DNA of 64,000 nt from Lacihabitans sp. CS3-21 (GTDB lineage: Bacteria; Bacteroidota; Bacteroidia; Cytophagales; Spirosomataceae): contig NZ_RJUD01000003.1 in the NCBI RefSeq assembly GCF_024343675.1, forward strand, positions 124,001 through 188,000, read 5' to 3'. The translations under genes and the position numbers were made by a program. The notes under the pieces were generated by a model. That model was given only the letters and a program-made list of their open reading frames with translations, had not been told where the DNA came from and ran no database searches. Position 1 is the first letter of the stretch, and each line of letters starts with the position of its first letter. This document shows positions 8,559 to 17,594 of this stretch, piece after piece.

Positions 8559-9662
8559 TTATTCTTCTTCCTCTCTATCTGCTCTGTTTACAGTGTAGTC
8601 ATAGCCGTCTTCTCCTCCATATACTATGCAGAGTTCGTCAAGGGCATTCCAAAAACCCAATTCTTCTTCCGTCAATAGATAAAATTCTTTGAGCGAAATA
8701 TACACACCACCGTCGTCTTCTAAGGTTTCCCAGTCGAAAAAGAAGTCTTGTTCGCTTTCTACATATTCAAGAATCAGTTCTTCCAACTCGTCCGCAAAAT
8801 CTTCGGACTGTTCAGTGTAAACATAGAAATCTTTGAAAATCAGGTAGTCGCTATCATAAAACATCGATTCCTCATCGTCCACCTGCACGCCTTCGCTATA
8901 GTCAAGGTTTTCTACTGCTTTTATAATCCAGCTATCGTGCGAGTTGTAGTCTGGGTGAATCATATAATCATAAGGAATGTAACAATAACCTTTGTCACCC
9001 CATTCTTCGCTCCACGAGTTTCTAACAATAAAAACCCTGTCAATATCAGAATATCCCACACACAGCATGGCATGCCAGCCGTGTGTTTCACGGGTGTTAT
9101 CTGTGGCTTTTGGCATAGGAACTCGGCCTTTGTTGTTGCAGGCCTCGTCGAAGGAGTCGAAAGTATTTATGGCAAAAGCTATCGGATATCCTTCTGCTAA
9201 AGTTTCTCTCCAGAGATCCAAATCGGTATCGATATATTCTTTTTCAACTACTTTGAAAGATGCTCCCTGTTCGTAAGCTTCTGCAGCAGGTTCTTCATTT
9301 ATTTTATCCTCTTCGTTGGGCCAAAGTTCCTCTGAGCAGGCACCGTATTCTATCAGACCATCAATGGCACATTGCATATATGAGCCTGAGTCTTCATCTT
9401 GGCTACCATCCACATACCTGGCATTGTAATAAATATATAACCTACTCACATCAGAGGCTTCTCCAAGTTCTCTTTTAGCCAAATATTCATATGCACCAGC
9501 CATTGCGTTGGCTACACAACTATTGCCCACTTGGTACTCTACTGAGGTTAGAAATTTGCGTAAATCTACTTTTTGAGGAAGGCTTTCAGTGTTTTTCAGA
9601 GCTTTCATGGCTGCTCCGGCGGGTTTGCGGCCAATTTTATAGCCACCAATTCGGTTGTTCAT
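8559..9662 (-). CDS. papain-like cysteine protease (C1A) with acidic C-terminal extension
   Basis: A 367-residue protein with the C1A catalytic set: oxyanion Gln and nucleophile in QVGNSC (C49), His in THGWHAMLCVGY (H197) and Asn in VRNSWSEEWGDKGYCYIP (N215), which is the order and spacing of papain/bleomycin hydrolase-type enzymes. There is no signal peptide and only a short N-terminal segment (about 30 residues), so a classical inhibitory propeptide is absent and the enzyme is probably cytoplasmic. Residues about 250-367 form an extension extremely rich in Asp and Glu (for example DYSEGVQVDDEES and NRADREEEE at the end) that I do not recognise. A small membrane-protein gene ends 12 bp upstream and may be co-transcribed. 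Substrate unknown. Confidence 0.85.
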   Translation of the reverse strand: MNNRIGGYKIGRKPAGAAMKALKNTESLPQKVDLRKFLTSVEYQVGNSCVANAMAGAYEYLAKRELGEASDVSRLYIYYNARYVDGSQDEDSGSYMQCAIDGLIEYGACSEELWPNEEDKINEEPAAEAYEQGASFKVVEKEYIDTDLDLWRETLAEGYPIAFAINTFDSFDEACNNKGRVPMPKATDNTRETHGWHAMLCVGYSDIDRVFIVRNSWSEEWGDKGYCYIPYDYMIHPDYNSHDSWIIKAVENLDYSEGVQVDDEESMFYDSDYLIFKDFYVYTEQSEDFADELEELILEYVESEQDFFFDWETLEDDGGVYISLKEFYLLTEEELGFWNALDELCIVYGGEDGYDYTVNRADREEEE

Positions 9663-9674
9663 TTTTTGAAGAAA

Positions 9675-9938
9675 TCAGATGTTGATTAAAATAAGACCAA
9701 TAATAAAAAGTACTGAAGGCCCTGCTGCCCAATAAAGCGATTGTTGTGACCAAGTTTTAAAAATACAGAGAATCACAAAAATGGGATAAAGAATCATAGC
9801 TCCGATAATCAAATACGGCCAAATAGATTTTGTAGAATCAGGAGCGTCAAAGGCCATTATAGACATCGGTGCCGAAATCGCCCACGGAATAAGCGTGCCT
9901 GCATTCAGAATAGTTAAGAGTATCAATAATATTTTCAT
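9675..9938 (-). CDS. small membrane protein of unknown function
   Basis: 87 residues starting at an internal ATG (MKILLILLTILNAG); the longer reading to 10001 would place a non-membrane leader in front of an obvious hydrophobic helix, so the short form is preferred. Three to four hydrophobic segments are visible (about 1-15, 42-62 and 70-87), with a polar loop APDSTKSIW. No family recognised. It precedes the papain-like protease gene by 12 bp on the same strand and may share its transcript. Confidence 0.55.
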   Translation of the reverse strand: MKILLILLTILNAGTLIPWAISAPMSIMAFDAPDSTKSIWPYLIIGAMILYPIFVILCIFKTWSQQSLYWAAGPSVLFIIGLILINI

Positions 9939-10068
9939 GGTTGAAAATATAACAATGGTTAGGTTTCTGGGAGCAATATTAACGAAAATATTTATGACCA
10001 AGTTCTTGAAAGTAAATTTTTTGGAAATGCGGAAGAGAATTTAGTAATTGCCGTAAAAACAAGCTAAT

Positions 10069-10293
10069 ATGTCACTGTTATTTTTGGGAAATCTCGGAGC
10101 AACTGAAATTGTTGTCATTCTTCTATTTTTTTTATTGCCTGTAGTATTATGGATTTTTGCCATTGTTGATTTGATTCAAAGACAATTTCAAGACCAAACC
10201 AATAAAATAGTTTGGGCATTGGTTATATTATTAGTGCCATTCTTTGGCTCAATTTTGTATTTTTTAGTGGGGAGAAAAGGTGGGGTTATTTAA
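10069..10293 (+). CDS. small PLDc_N-type membrane protein
   Basis: A 74-residue protein with two transmembrane helices (about 12-34 and 46-66) separated by the short loop DLIQRQFQDQTNKIVWALVI, and ending in YFLVGRKGG. This is the pattern of the phospholipase D/cardiolipin synthase N-terminal membrane module found as a free-standing small protein in many Bacteroidota. There is no catalytic domain. The family is recognised; the cellular role is not known. It is convergent with the nucleosidase gene, 18 bp away. Confidence 0.75.
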   Translation: MSLLFLGNLGATEIVVILLFFLLPVVLWIFAIVDLIQRQFQDQTNKIVWALVILLVPFFGSILYFLVGRKGGVI

Positions 10294-10311
10294 ATTTCAA
10301 GAAACATTAAT

Positions 10312-11097
10312 TCATTCCTTTAAAATAGCCAGAACCAATCGAATAGCATTTTCGGCTGCGGGCTTCATGAATATTTGAAAATCTAAGTGAGCATCGTTAT
10401 TAGCATTGTCTGAGCAGCTCCGGATAATTATAAAAGGCACTTTTTGTTGAAAGGCTATTTGAGCTACGGCTGCACCTTCCATTTCGGTAGCCAAAGCACC
10501 AAAAGAGTTGTAGAGCCATTTTGCTTTTATAGAATTGCTCAAGAATACATCGCCTGTAGCTATTTTACCTATAAATATTTTGGGATTATGCTCCCCAACT
10601 TTTATGGTTTTCAGATTCGGGATTACTTTTTTGGCTTTTTCAAGAAGTGTTTTGTCAGAGACAAAATACAGAGGGTTCTTCTGATTATTTTCAATGTGCT
10701 GTGTAGGTCGTACTATGTATTCATCGTTGGCTAAATGTCTGGCATAATCATGGTGAAATATTGAATCGCCTACAACAATATCTCCGGGTAAAGCCTCTGG
10801 ATGCAGTCCTCCAGCTACCCCAGTAAATATTATTTCACTGATTTGATATTTTTCCAATAGCAATGTGGTCGAGTAAGCAGCATTTACTTTGCCGATTCCT
10901 GCTTTCATTATTACCACATTTTTGTTTTCCAATCGACCTTCATAAAAAGTCAAGTCTTTATATTTTACTATCTTTTTGTCTTCCAAATTTTCAGTCAATA
11001 TCCTTATTTCCTCGGGCATAGCACCAATTATACCAATTCTTTGGCCAAAAAGTGATACGGATGAAATCCAAAAAAAGAAGATAAAGCTTAAACGCAT
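10312..11097 (-). CDS. mtnN: 5'-methylthioadenosine/S-adenosylhomocysteine nucleosidase with signal peptide
   Basis: A nucleoside N-ribohydrolase of the MTAN/Pfs family that cleaves adenine from MTA, SAH or related nucleosides. Conserved elements: GIIGAMPEEI (catalytic-site Glu), FTGVAGGL, the substrate-binding TEMEGAA and the purine-contacting Asp in RSCSDNAN. The start at 11097 gives 261 residues beginning MRLSFIFFFWISSVSLFGQ, a typical signal peptide with cleavage just before the enzyme fold. The alternative start at 11184 would bury this inside an unrelated leader and overlap the upstream gene deeply. The ATG lies 10 bp inside the end of the purine permease gene, indicating translational coupling. 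Most MTANs are cytosolic, so an exported form that liberates free purine base for the adjacent permease is an attractive inference. Confidence 0.87.
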   Translation of the reverse strand: MRLSFIFFFWISSVSLFGQRIGIIGAMPEEIRILTENLEDKKIVKYKDLTFYEGRLENKNVVIMKAGIGKVNAAYSTTLLLEKYQISEIIFTGVAGGLHPEALPGDIVVGDSIFHHDYARHLANDEYIVRPTQHIENNQKNPLYFVSDKTLLEKAKKVIPNLKTIKVGEHNPKIFIGKIATGDVFLSNSIKAKWLYNSFGALATEMEGAAVAQIAFQQKVPFIIIRSCSDNANNDAHLDFQIFMKPAAENAIRLVLAILKE

Positions 11098-12380
11098 AAG
11101 GCTAAAATGGATAATATATTTATGATAATTAAAGTCAATGAAATGTCTTCTTTTTTCCCTACAAAAAACTTTAAAATTGTCCATGTCAAAAGGCCAAAGA
11201 CAATGCCTTGCGTAATACTGTAGGAAAAAGGAATTAAAGTTAAAGCTAAAAATGCTGGGATACCTTCATCCATTTGGTTCCATTTAATTAGTTTGATAGG
11301 TTCTAACATAAAGGCCCCAACCAATACCAATGCAACAGAACTAGCCACGGCAGGCACCATAGAAACCAAAGGAGAAAGGAACATCAATGGCAAAAACAAA
11401 AAAGCAGCTACTATGGCAGTTTGTCCTGTTCTTCCACCCTGCGAAATTCCAACTGCAGACTCTATGAAAGCTGTACCAGGGCTACTACCAGAGACACCAG
11501 CCACCAAAGTTGACATGGCATCCGTTAGAAGTGATTTCCTCATATTTTTAGGTTCACCGTTTTCTTCTTTTAATCCAGAGGCTTCAGATAAGCCAACCAA
11601 AGTCGAAATGCCATCAAACAAGTCGGTAAACGCAAAAACAAAAATAACAGGTAAGAATGCGAATTTGAAGCTTCCTAAAATATCTAAAGAAAATAAAAGG
11701 CTGAAGTCTGGTGCTGAAAACAAACCTGAGTAATTTACAACGGTTGATACACCAAAATTATAAGCCGAGGCATCGCCCCACCATCTTCCTATGGGAATGG
11801 CCAAAATTGTTGTTACAATAATTCCGTAAATAATAGCACCCGAAGTTTTTTTAATCAGGAGTATTGATGTAAAAAATAATCCAGCGAAAAACGTAATCGT
11901 ATTAGGGTCTTTTAAAGAATTTAAACCAACCAAAGTAGCAGGATTGTCTATTATTATATGGGCGTTTTGCAATCCAACAAAACAAATAAACAAGCCAATA
12001 CCCGCCGAAACTGCATGTCTGATGGCTTTTGGAATAGCCCTCAAAACATTTTCTCTTACATTGAAAAATGAAATCAACATAAAAAAAACGCCAGCCCAAA
12101 ATACCGCACCAAGTGCTTGAGGATAGGTTAAGCCCAGATGTTTAACAGCTGTGAAAGTAAAAAATGCATTCATTCCCATGCCTGGAGCAACAATAATGGG
12201 GTTTTTAGCATACCAGCCCATCATTAAACTCCCAAAAAATGCCACTAATATTGTAGAAGTAACGACTGCATTAAAAGGCATCCCAGCTTGTGATAAAATA
12301 GCAGGGTTAACAATTACGATATAGACAGTGGCTAAAAACGAAGAAATACCAGCAAATACCTCTGTTTTATTTAATTTCAT
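11088..12380 (-). CDS. NCS2/AzgA-type purine permease
   Basis: A 430-residue transporter with about 12 hydrophobic helices. The signature regions are GISSFLATVYIVIVNP near the N-terminus (residues about 11-26), APGMGMNAFFTF (about 66-77), the FAFTDLFDGISTLVG segment mid-protein and SSPGTAFIESAVGI, all typical of the AzgA (adenine/guanine/hypoxanthine) branch of nucleobase:cation symporters rather than UraA/XanQ. It is co-transcribed with the overlapping exported nucleosidase, which fits purine salvage. A CAAAACTA at 12401-12408 (TAnnTTTG on the minus strand) lies 21 bp upstream and is the probable -7 element, though no clear -33 TTG is present. Confidence 0.9.
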   Translation of the reverse strand: MKLNKTEVFAGISSFLATVYIVIVNPAILSQAGMPFNAVVTSTILVAFFGSLMMGWYAKNPIIVAPGMGMNAFFTFTAVKHLGLTYPQALGAVFWAGVFFMLISFFNVRENVLRAIPKAIRHAVSAGIGLFICFVGLQNAHIIIDNPATLVGLNSLKDPNTITFFAGLFFTSILLIKKTSGAIIYGIIVTTILAIPIGRWWGDASAYNFGVSTVVNYSGLFSAPDFSLLFSLDILGSFKFAFLPVIFVFAFTDLFDGISTLVGLSEASGLKEENGEPKNMRKSLLTDAMSTLVAGVSGSSPGTAFIESAVGISQGGRTGQTAIVAAFLFLPLMFLSPLVSMVPAVASSVALVLVGAFMLEPIKLIKWNQMDEGIPAFLALTLIPFSYSITQGIVFGLLTWTILKFFVGKKEDISLTLIIINILSILALCV

Positions 12381-12588
12381 TTTTTAGGGTTTTGGATAGT
12401 CAAAACTACAATTTCCTTTCAGAATTTGTGTATGACTTCTGAAGTTTGTTAAAAGTAGATTAGTAAAGAAACTACTTCAATTGGTATTTTTTAAAATACA
12501 TCTGAGCAAAATCTTGCCTTAAGTTTTATTCGGGTATATTTTTTTGGATTATTGTTTTGGAAAAAGAATAGATTTTGTAGTATTCAAA

Positions 12589-13428
12589 TTAAAGTTCCTT
12601 CAACACCGCCTCCACAAATCTATTCGGTCCATCAAGAGTATGTTCAAAAAACAAGTCAGGCTCTATCATTTCTACTTCCATAAGTAGAAAGCCATTTTGT
12701 GTTATTACGCCATCTATTCGGGCGTAAACGGATTCTTTTCCGGCAATTTCCACAATATTTTTTGCTATTGAAAGTAGCGTGGTTGATGGCTCAAATTTGA
12801 GATATTGGGCTCCAAATTGTTTCTGAACTCTGAAGTCGCCAGACTTCGGGACTTTCTGTATTGCATGCGAAAAATTGCCTCCGAAAAACAACATGGATAT
12901 TTCGCCTGCATCTTTTATTTCCTCAAGAAAAGGTTGGACGAGCCAATCTCCAGTCCTTGTTTTATTATCAAGAACTTCTTGTGTAAGCATGTTTACTTCA
13001 AATATTTCCGTCTCATGTGAGCCTGCGGATACTGCGGGTTTTATCACTATCTTTTCCCACATTTTGAGCTTTTCTAATTCTATTTTTTCTGAAGAAAATA
13101 TAGTTGGGATAATGCTAACACCTTTGTTTGCAAGTTCTTTTAAATAGAATTTATGTGAATTCTTTAAAACCATCTCAGCAGAATTTATGAGCCTGGTTTT
13201 TGAATTTATGAATTGAGAAATCCAATTTTTAAATTCCACAGGTTTTAAGTAATAATCCCAGGTACTTCTAATTAAAACAATATCGAAGCTACTCCAATCA
13301 ACTTCTGAATCATCCCATATTTCTGGACTTACGGTGTAACCATTCTCTCTAAATATCGGAATAAGTAATTGGTCGTTGAAGGTTAAATCGGGTAGTTTGT
13401 CGTAGGTAGCAATAGCGATTTTGGGCAT
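12589..13428 (-). CDS. ATP-grasp domain protein
   Basis: A 279-residue protein resembling the glutathione-synthetase/RimK-like ATP-grasp group. An N-terminal Rossmann-like part opens MPKIAIATYDKLPDL. The ATP-grasp core has the lysine-bearing strand IVIKPAVSAGSHET (about residues 128-141), the hinge DWLVQPFLEEI, and the Mg-binding end YARIDGVI...LMEVEMIEPDLFFE. ATP-grasp enzymes join a carboxylate to an amine or thiol; the acceptor here cannot be read from the sequence. It is a single gene, divergent from the arabinofuranosidase gene. A CAAAGATA (minus-strand TAnnTTTG) is at 13448-13455. Confidence 0.8.
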   Translation of the reverse strand: MPKIAIATYDKLPDLTFNDQLLIPIFRENGYTVSPEIWDDSEVDWSSFDIVLIRSTWDYYLKPVEFKNWISQFINSKTRLINSAEMVLKNSHKFYLKELANKGVSIIPTIFSSEKIELEKLKMWEKIVIKPAVSAGSHETEIFEVNMLTQEVLDNKTRTGDWLVQPFLEEIKDAGEISMLFFGGNFSHAIQKVPKSGDFRVQKQFGAQYLKFEPSTTLLSIAKNIVEIAGKESVYARIDGVITQNGFLLMEVEMIEPDLFFEHTLDGPNRFVEAVLKEL

Positions 13429-13629
13429 TTTTAGGTTTTTTGAGCCACAAAGATATTGTTTTTATTATAGATGAAATTTGTTTTCACAATAGATTTTTGG
13501 TCGTTTTTAGGTAGTAGGGTTCTAATTCGGCGATTTCCCATTTCCCACTTTTATTTGTTAAAAGCACCTCAATTATTCAGTTTTTATTAAAATATAGCTA
13601 AGTTTATGACATCTATTTTACCCCAAACC

Positions 13630-15642
13630 ATGAGAAAAGTACTTACACTTGGTCTTTTATTTTATTCTAGTCTTTTATTTGCACAAAGTTATTACCCTTA
13701 TCAAGGTATTACTTTTAACAAAGTGCATCTTAATGATAATTTTTGGTTACCTAAAATCGAGATTAACCGTACCGAAACCATTCCTTGGTCGTTTCATCAA
13801 TCCAAAATTACGGGTCGTATTAAAAACTTCGAGCAAGCCGCAGCTAGGTCTGGGAAACTCTGCGGAGTGTATGTATTCGACGATTCTGATGTGTACAAAA
13901 TCATCGAAGGAGCTTCTTACTCACTCCAAATTAAGTATGATAAAAAGCTCGATGACTATGTGGACTCGCTCATAACAGTTATTGGTGCGGCACAAGAACC
14001 CGATGGATATTTGTACACTACCCGAACTATGGGCGATCAACACGAATGGATGGGAACCGAACGCTACGAAAAAGAACATGAGCTGAGCCATGAATTATAC
14101 AACATGGGACATTTTTATGAGTCGGCAACGGCACATTTTTTGGCTACCGGCAAAAGAAACATGTTAGATTTGGCCATTAAAAACGCTAATCATCTTTTAA
14201 CCGTTTTTGGGCCAGGAAAAAAGTCGGTAGCACCTGGTCATCAAGTTATAGAGATAGGCTTGGTTAAAATGTATTTGGTCACAGGCGATAAACGTTATCT
14301 GGATTTGTCGCAGTTTTTTATAGAATGTCGTGGAAAAAGAATTTATGCCAAAACCGCTGGAGACAAAGAGGCCACGGTTTGGGAGACGGGTGAATATTGG
14401 CAAGACCACAAACCTGCAATTGAACAAACTGAGGCGATTGGTCACGCCGTAAGAGCGACTTATTTGTACTCAGGGATGGCCGATGTGGCAGCTTTAACCC
14501 AAAACCAGGCCTATATAAATGCCATCAATAAAATTTGGGAAAACGCTGCAGGAAAGAAAACTTATATCACGGGTGGAATCGGCTCCTCTGGTGGTTGGGA
14601 AGGTTTTGGACCAGATTATCAATTGCCAAACGAATCGGCTTATTGCGAAACTTGTGCAGGGATAGGCAATGTATATTGGAACCACCGTATGTTTATGCTT
14701 ACCGGGGAATCGAAATATATGGATATGGTAGAGAGAACCCTCTATAATGGTATTTTGGGTGGAATTGGCCTTGACGGAAAGACCTTTTATTATGCCAATC
14801 CTATGGAATACACGACCATCAACGGCAAACTAAGTGGAGAAAACAAACGCTCGCCTTGGTTTAAATGCTCATGCTGTCCATCAAATATTTGTCGATTTAT
14901 GCCTTCTATTCCGGGTTATATATATGCACAAAAAGGAACTGATGTGTTTGTAAATCTTTATATCGGAAGTGAAACAACCTACGCCATAGACTCAAAAAAT
15001 AATGTTACCATCAAACAAACTTCCAATATGCCTTGGGAAGGAAATGTGAAGATTCAAGTGGGCACAAACAATAAAAAAGGTATAAACTTTACTTTAAATT
15101 TGAGAGTTCCAGGTTGGATTGAAGGACAAGTTTTCCCGACGGATTTATACACTGCAAAGGAGAAGTCTCAAATTGGAGAAATACTTAAAGTTAATGGGCT
15201 TGTTGTGGCCGCGTCAAAAACCAAAAATGGATATTTCACCATAAATAGGTTATGGAAAAACGGCGATGTTGTTGAACTGAATTTGCCCATGAACACGCAA
15301 GAAATTCTTTCTCATGAAAAAATAGAAACCAACCGTAACCTCGTAGCTGTGCAACGTGGGCCGCTCATGTATTGTGCGGAATTTGCTGATAATGATGGAA
15401 AAACCTCCAATATAATTTTTAACAAGAGCAATAATTTTTCAAGTAATTTTGAGCCAAATTTGCTAAATGGAGTAATTACTTTGTCAACAAATGCAAAAAC
15501 ATTCAATTTTACAGATCAAGAGATTAATACAAGTCTTAAAACCATAAAATTGATACCTTACTATGCCAGATCAAATAGAGGAATCGGAGAAATGAGGCTC
15601 TGGTTTCCAACTAAGATTCTGGGCGTGAGGATTGAGAATTGA
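13630..15642 (+). CDS. GH127 beta-L-arabinofuranosidase, exported
   Basis: A glycoside hydrolase of family 127 (former DUF1680), which releases L-arabinose from beta-L-arabinofuranosides. The start at 13630 yields 670 residues with a clean signal peptide (MRKVLTLGLLF...LLFAQ); an in-frame ATG at 13606 adds eight uncharged residues and is less likely. The zinc/thiol active site is visible: E340 and C342 in YCETCAG, and C415-C416 in KCSCCPSN, matching the Glu-Cys-Cys-Cys arrangement of the characterised Bifidobacterium enzyme, where a cysteine is the nucleophile. An (alpha/alpha)6 barrel precedes C-terminal beta domains. It opens the arabinose locus, upstream of araR. High confidence in family; natural substrate inferred. 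Confidence 0.92.
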   Translation: MRKVLTLGLLFYSSLLFAQSYYPYQGITFNKVHLNDNFWLPKIEINRTETIPWSFHQSKITGRIKNFEQAAARSGKLCGVYVFDDSDVYKIIEGASYSLQIKYDKKLDDYVDSLITVIGAAQEPDGYLYTTRTMGDQHEWMGTERYEKEHELSHELYNMGHFYESATAHFLATGKRNMLDLAIKNANHLLTVFGPGKKSVAPGHQVIEIGLVKMYLVTGDKRYLDLSQFFIECRGKRIYAKTAGDKEATVWETGEYWQDHKPAIEQTEAIGHAVRATYLYSGMADVAALTQNQAYINAINKIWENAAGKKTYITGGIGSSGGWEGFGPDYQLPNESAYCETCAGIGNVYWNHRMFMLTGESKYMDMVERTLYNGILGGIGLDGKTFYYANPMEYTTINGKLSGENKRSPWFKCSCCPSNICRFMPSIPGYIYAQKGTDVFVNLYIGSETTYAIDSKNNVTIKQTSNMPWEGNVKIQVGTNNKKGINFTLNLRVPGWIEGQVFPTDLYTAKEKSQIGEILKVNGLVVAASKTKNGYFTINRLWKNGDVVELNLPMNTQEILSHEKIETNRNLVAVQRGPLMYCAEFADNDGKTSNIIFNKSNNFSSNFEPNLLNGVITLSTNAKTFNFTDQEINTSLKTIKLIPYYARSNRGIGEMRLWFPTKILGVRIEN

Positions 15643-15701
15643 GTGCTGTTATTTTTTAATTATAAATTTGTTAATCTCTAAAATTGTTTAAACCTGTATA
15701 A

Positions 15702-16394
15702 ATGCTCAATCAATACCTTCAAGCCGATAAGATAAACCTAGCCATTGACTGCTGTATATTTGGTTTTGACGGCGAAAACCTTAAGCTTTTACTTATCAAA
15801 CGTAATTTTGAACCTGAACTTGGCAGGTGGTCTTTGATGGGAGGTTTTTTGAAAAGAGACGAAGATTTAGAAAACGGTGCTAAGCGAATTCTGAACGAAC
15901 TTACTGGTCTTGACAATGTTTACCTTGAGCAACTTCAGAGTTATGGAAAAGTTAACCGTGATCCCGTGGAACGCACGGTTTCGGTTTGTTTTTATGCTTT
16001 AATCAATATCAATAATCACGATTCAGAGCTCGCAAAATCTAAAAACGGTTCATGGTTTTCTTTGGAAAATAAACCAGATTTAATTTTTGATCACAACGAA
16101 ATGGTGGAGAAGGCTATTGCCGAAGTTAGGTATAAAGCAGCTTTGCATCCAATCGGATTTGAGTTATTGCCCGATAAATTCACCATTCCGCAATTACAAA
16201 GACTTTATGAGGCCATTTATGGTTATCAATTAGACAGAAGAAACTTTAGTCGCAAAATTTTGTCTACAAAACTCTTGATTGATACTGGCGAGAAGGACAA
16301 TAATTCTACCACAAAAAAAGCTTCCTTGTTTAGGTTAGATATTGAGAAATACACCTCTCAGTTCAATGCATTTCATTATTTTATGAATTTATAA
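15702..16394 (+). CDS. araR: AraR-type Nudix-related arabinose regulator
   Basis: 230 residues: an N-terminal Nudix fold (about 10-140) and a C-terminal winged-helix (about 150-230; LPDKFTIPQLQRLYEAIYGYQLDRRNF). This architecture is known for NrtR and for the Bacteroidota AraR that controls L-arabinose genes. The Nudix box is degenerate: G48 and E54 fit the consensus, but the REUXEEXGU part reads R62-I-L-N-E66-L-T-G69, so two of the glutamates are lost. That argues for a sugar-sensing repressor rather than a hydrolase. Its position in the arabinose locus supports the call. A TAAATTTG element at 15663-15670 lies upstream without an obvious -33. The effector is probably L-arabinose, by family knowledge. 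Confidence 0.87.
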   Translation: MLNQYLQADKINLAIDCCIFGFDGENLKLLLIKRNFEPELGRWSLMGGFLKRDEDLENGAKRILNELTGLDNVYLEQLQSYGKVNRDPVERTVSVCFYALININNHDSELAKSKNGSWFSLENKPDLIFDHNEMVEKAIAEVRYKAALHPIGFELLPDKFTIPQLQRLYEAIYGYQLDRRNFSRKILSTKLLIDTGEKDNNSTTKKASLFRLDIEKYTSQFNAFHYFMNL

Positions 16395-16443
16395 CTGAAC
16401 CATCTGGAGAATATTTGTGTAGAAATGGTATAAATCATAAAAT

Positions 16444-17472
16444 ATGGAAATAGGAATAGATAGTTTTGCCGCAAAAGATAGCTCTAAAGAAGATACCAAA
16501 CAAAATAGCCAAATTGCGATAAGCGAATTGATCGAAAGAATAGCATTTGCTGATAAATGCGGCTTAGATTTTTTTGGAATTGGCGAACACCACCGCAAAG
16601 AATTTTTGGATTCAGCCCCAACCATGATTTTGGCAGCCGCAGCTGCAAAAACTAATAAAATAAAGCTCGGAAGTGCAGTAACAGTACTCAGTGCCACTGA
16701 CCCAGTGAGGGTTTTTCAAAATTTTGCTACGCTCGATCTAATCTCAAATGGTAGAGCTGAAATGGTAGTAGGCCGTGGTTCTTTTACTGAAGCCTACCCT
16801 CTTTTTGGATTAAATCTTCACCATTACGATGAGCTTTTTGCCGAAAAACTCGATTTATTGTTGAAAATCAAAAACTCAGAAACCATAACTTGGTCGGGAA
16901 AATTCCGCCCCGCTCTTAACAATCAAGCCATTTATCCACGACCAATCCAAGAGGATATTCCAATTTGGCTCGGTGTGGGCGGTACGCCTCAATCGTTTGT
17001 TCGTGCTGGAGTTTTAGGTTTGCCTTTGATGGTGGCCATTATTGGTGGTGACACACATAGATTCAGACCTCTGATAGATTTGTATAGAGAAGCTGGCCGG
17101 AAAGCGGGGCATGCACCCGAAAAATTGAAAGTGGGCTTACATTCCTTAGGTTATGTTGCTAAAGATTTGGATACTGCAATCGAAGAATATTATCCAGGCT
17201 ATGCCGAAATGTTTACCAGAATCGGTAAAGAAAGAGGTTGGCCACCAGTAACTAAATATCATTTTATGTCTCAAATTGGACCATTAGGAGCATTTTTAGT
17301 GGGAAGCCCAGAAGAAGTTGCTGCCAAAATACTGCGACACAGCGAAGCATTAGGCGGTATATCAAGGGTAACTTTTCAAATGGATAATGCTGGGCTTTCT
17401 CATGAAAAGTTATTGAATGCCATCGAATTGATTGGAACTAAAGTGTCGCCTTTGGTGAATGCTAGTTCGTAA
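16444..17472 (+). CDS. LLM class flavin-dependent oxidoreductase
   Basis: A 342-residue luciferase-like TIM-barrel monooxygenase. Recognisable segments: the N-terminal strand GIDSF, ADKCGLDFFGIGEHH (about 35-49), AAAAAKTNKIKLGSAVTVLS (about 62-81), DPVRVFQNFATLDLISNGRAEMVVGRGSF (about 84-112), and the C-terminal VGSPEEVAAKI. These are shared by bacterial FMN-dependent LLM proteins of unknown substrate. It follows araR by 50 bp on the same strand. No arabinose-related chemistry is known for this family, so the association may be incidental. Family confident, substrate unknown. Confidence 0.87.
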   Translation: MEIGIDSFAAKDSSKEDTKQNSQIAISELIERIAFADKCGLDFFGIGEHHRKEFLDSAPTMILAAAAAKTNKIKLGSAVTVLSATDPVRVFQNFATLDLISNGRAEMVVGRGSFTEAYPLFGLNLHHYDELFAEKLDLLLKIKNSETITWSGKFRPALNNQAIYPRPIQEDIPIWLGVGGTPQSFVRAGVLGLPLMVAIIGGDTHRFRPLIDLYREAGRKAGHAPEKLKVGLHSLGYVAKDLDTAIEEYYPGYAEMFTRIGKERGWPPVTKYHFMSQIGPLGAFLVGSPEEVAAKILRHSEALGGISRVTFQMDNAGLSHEKLLNAIELIGTKVSPLVNASS

Positions 17473-17594
17473 TTTACTAGATTAAATTCTGATTTAATTT
17501 CTAAAGAATTTATCATTGTATTTTCTTTTGTTATATTTTCTAGGTTTAGGTTTTAATTTAAATTTTGAATAAATATTAATTTTTATTAACCATA

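Noticed and set aside
16389-16697. Minus-strand open frame opposite the LLM gene
   Set aside because: It lies antisense to a clearly conserved coding region and shows no family features.
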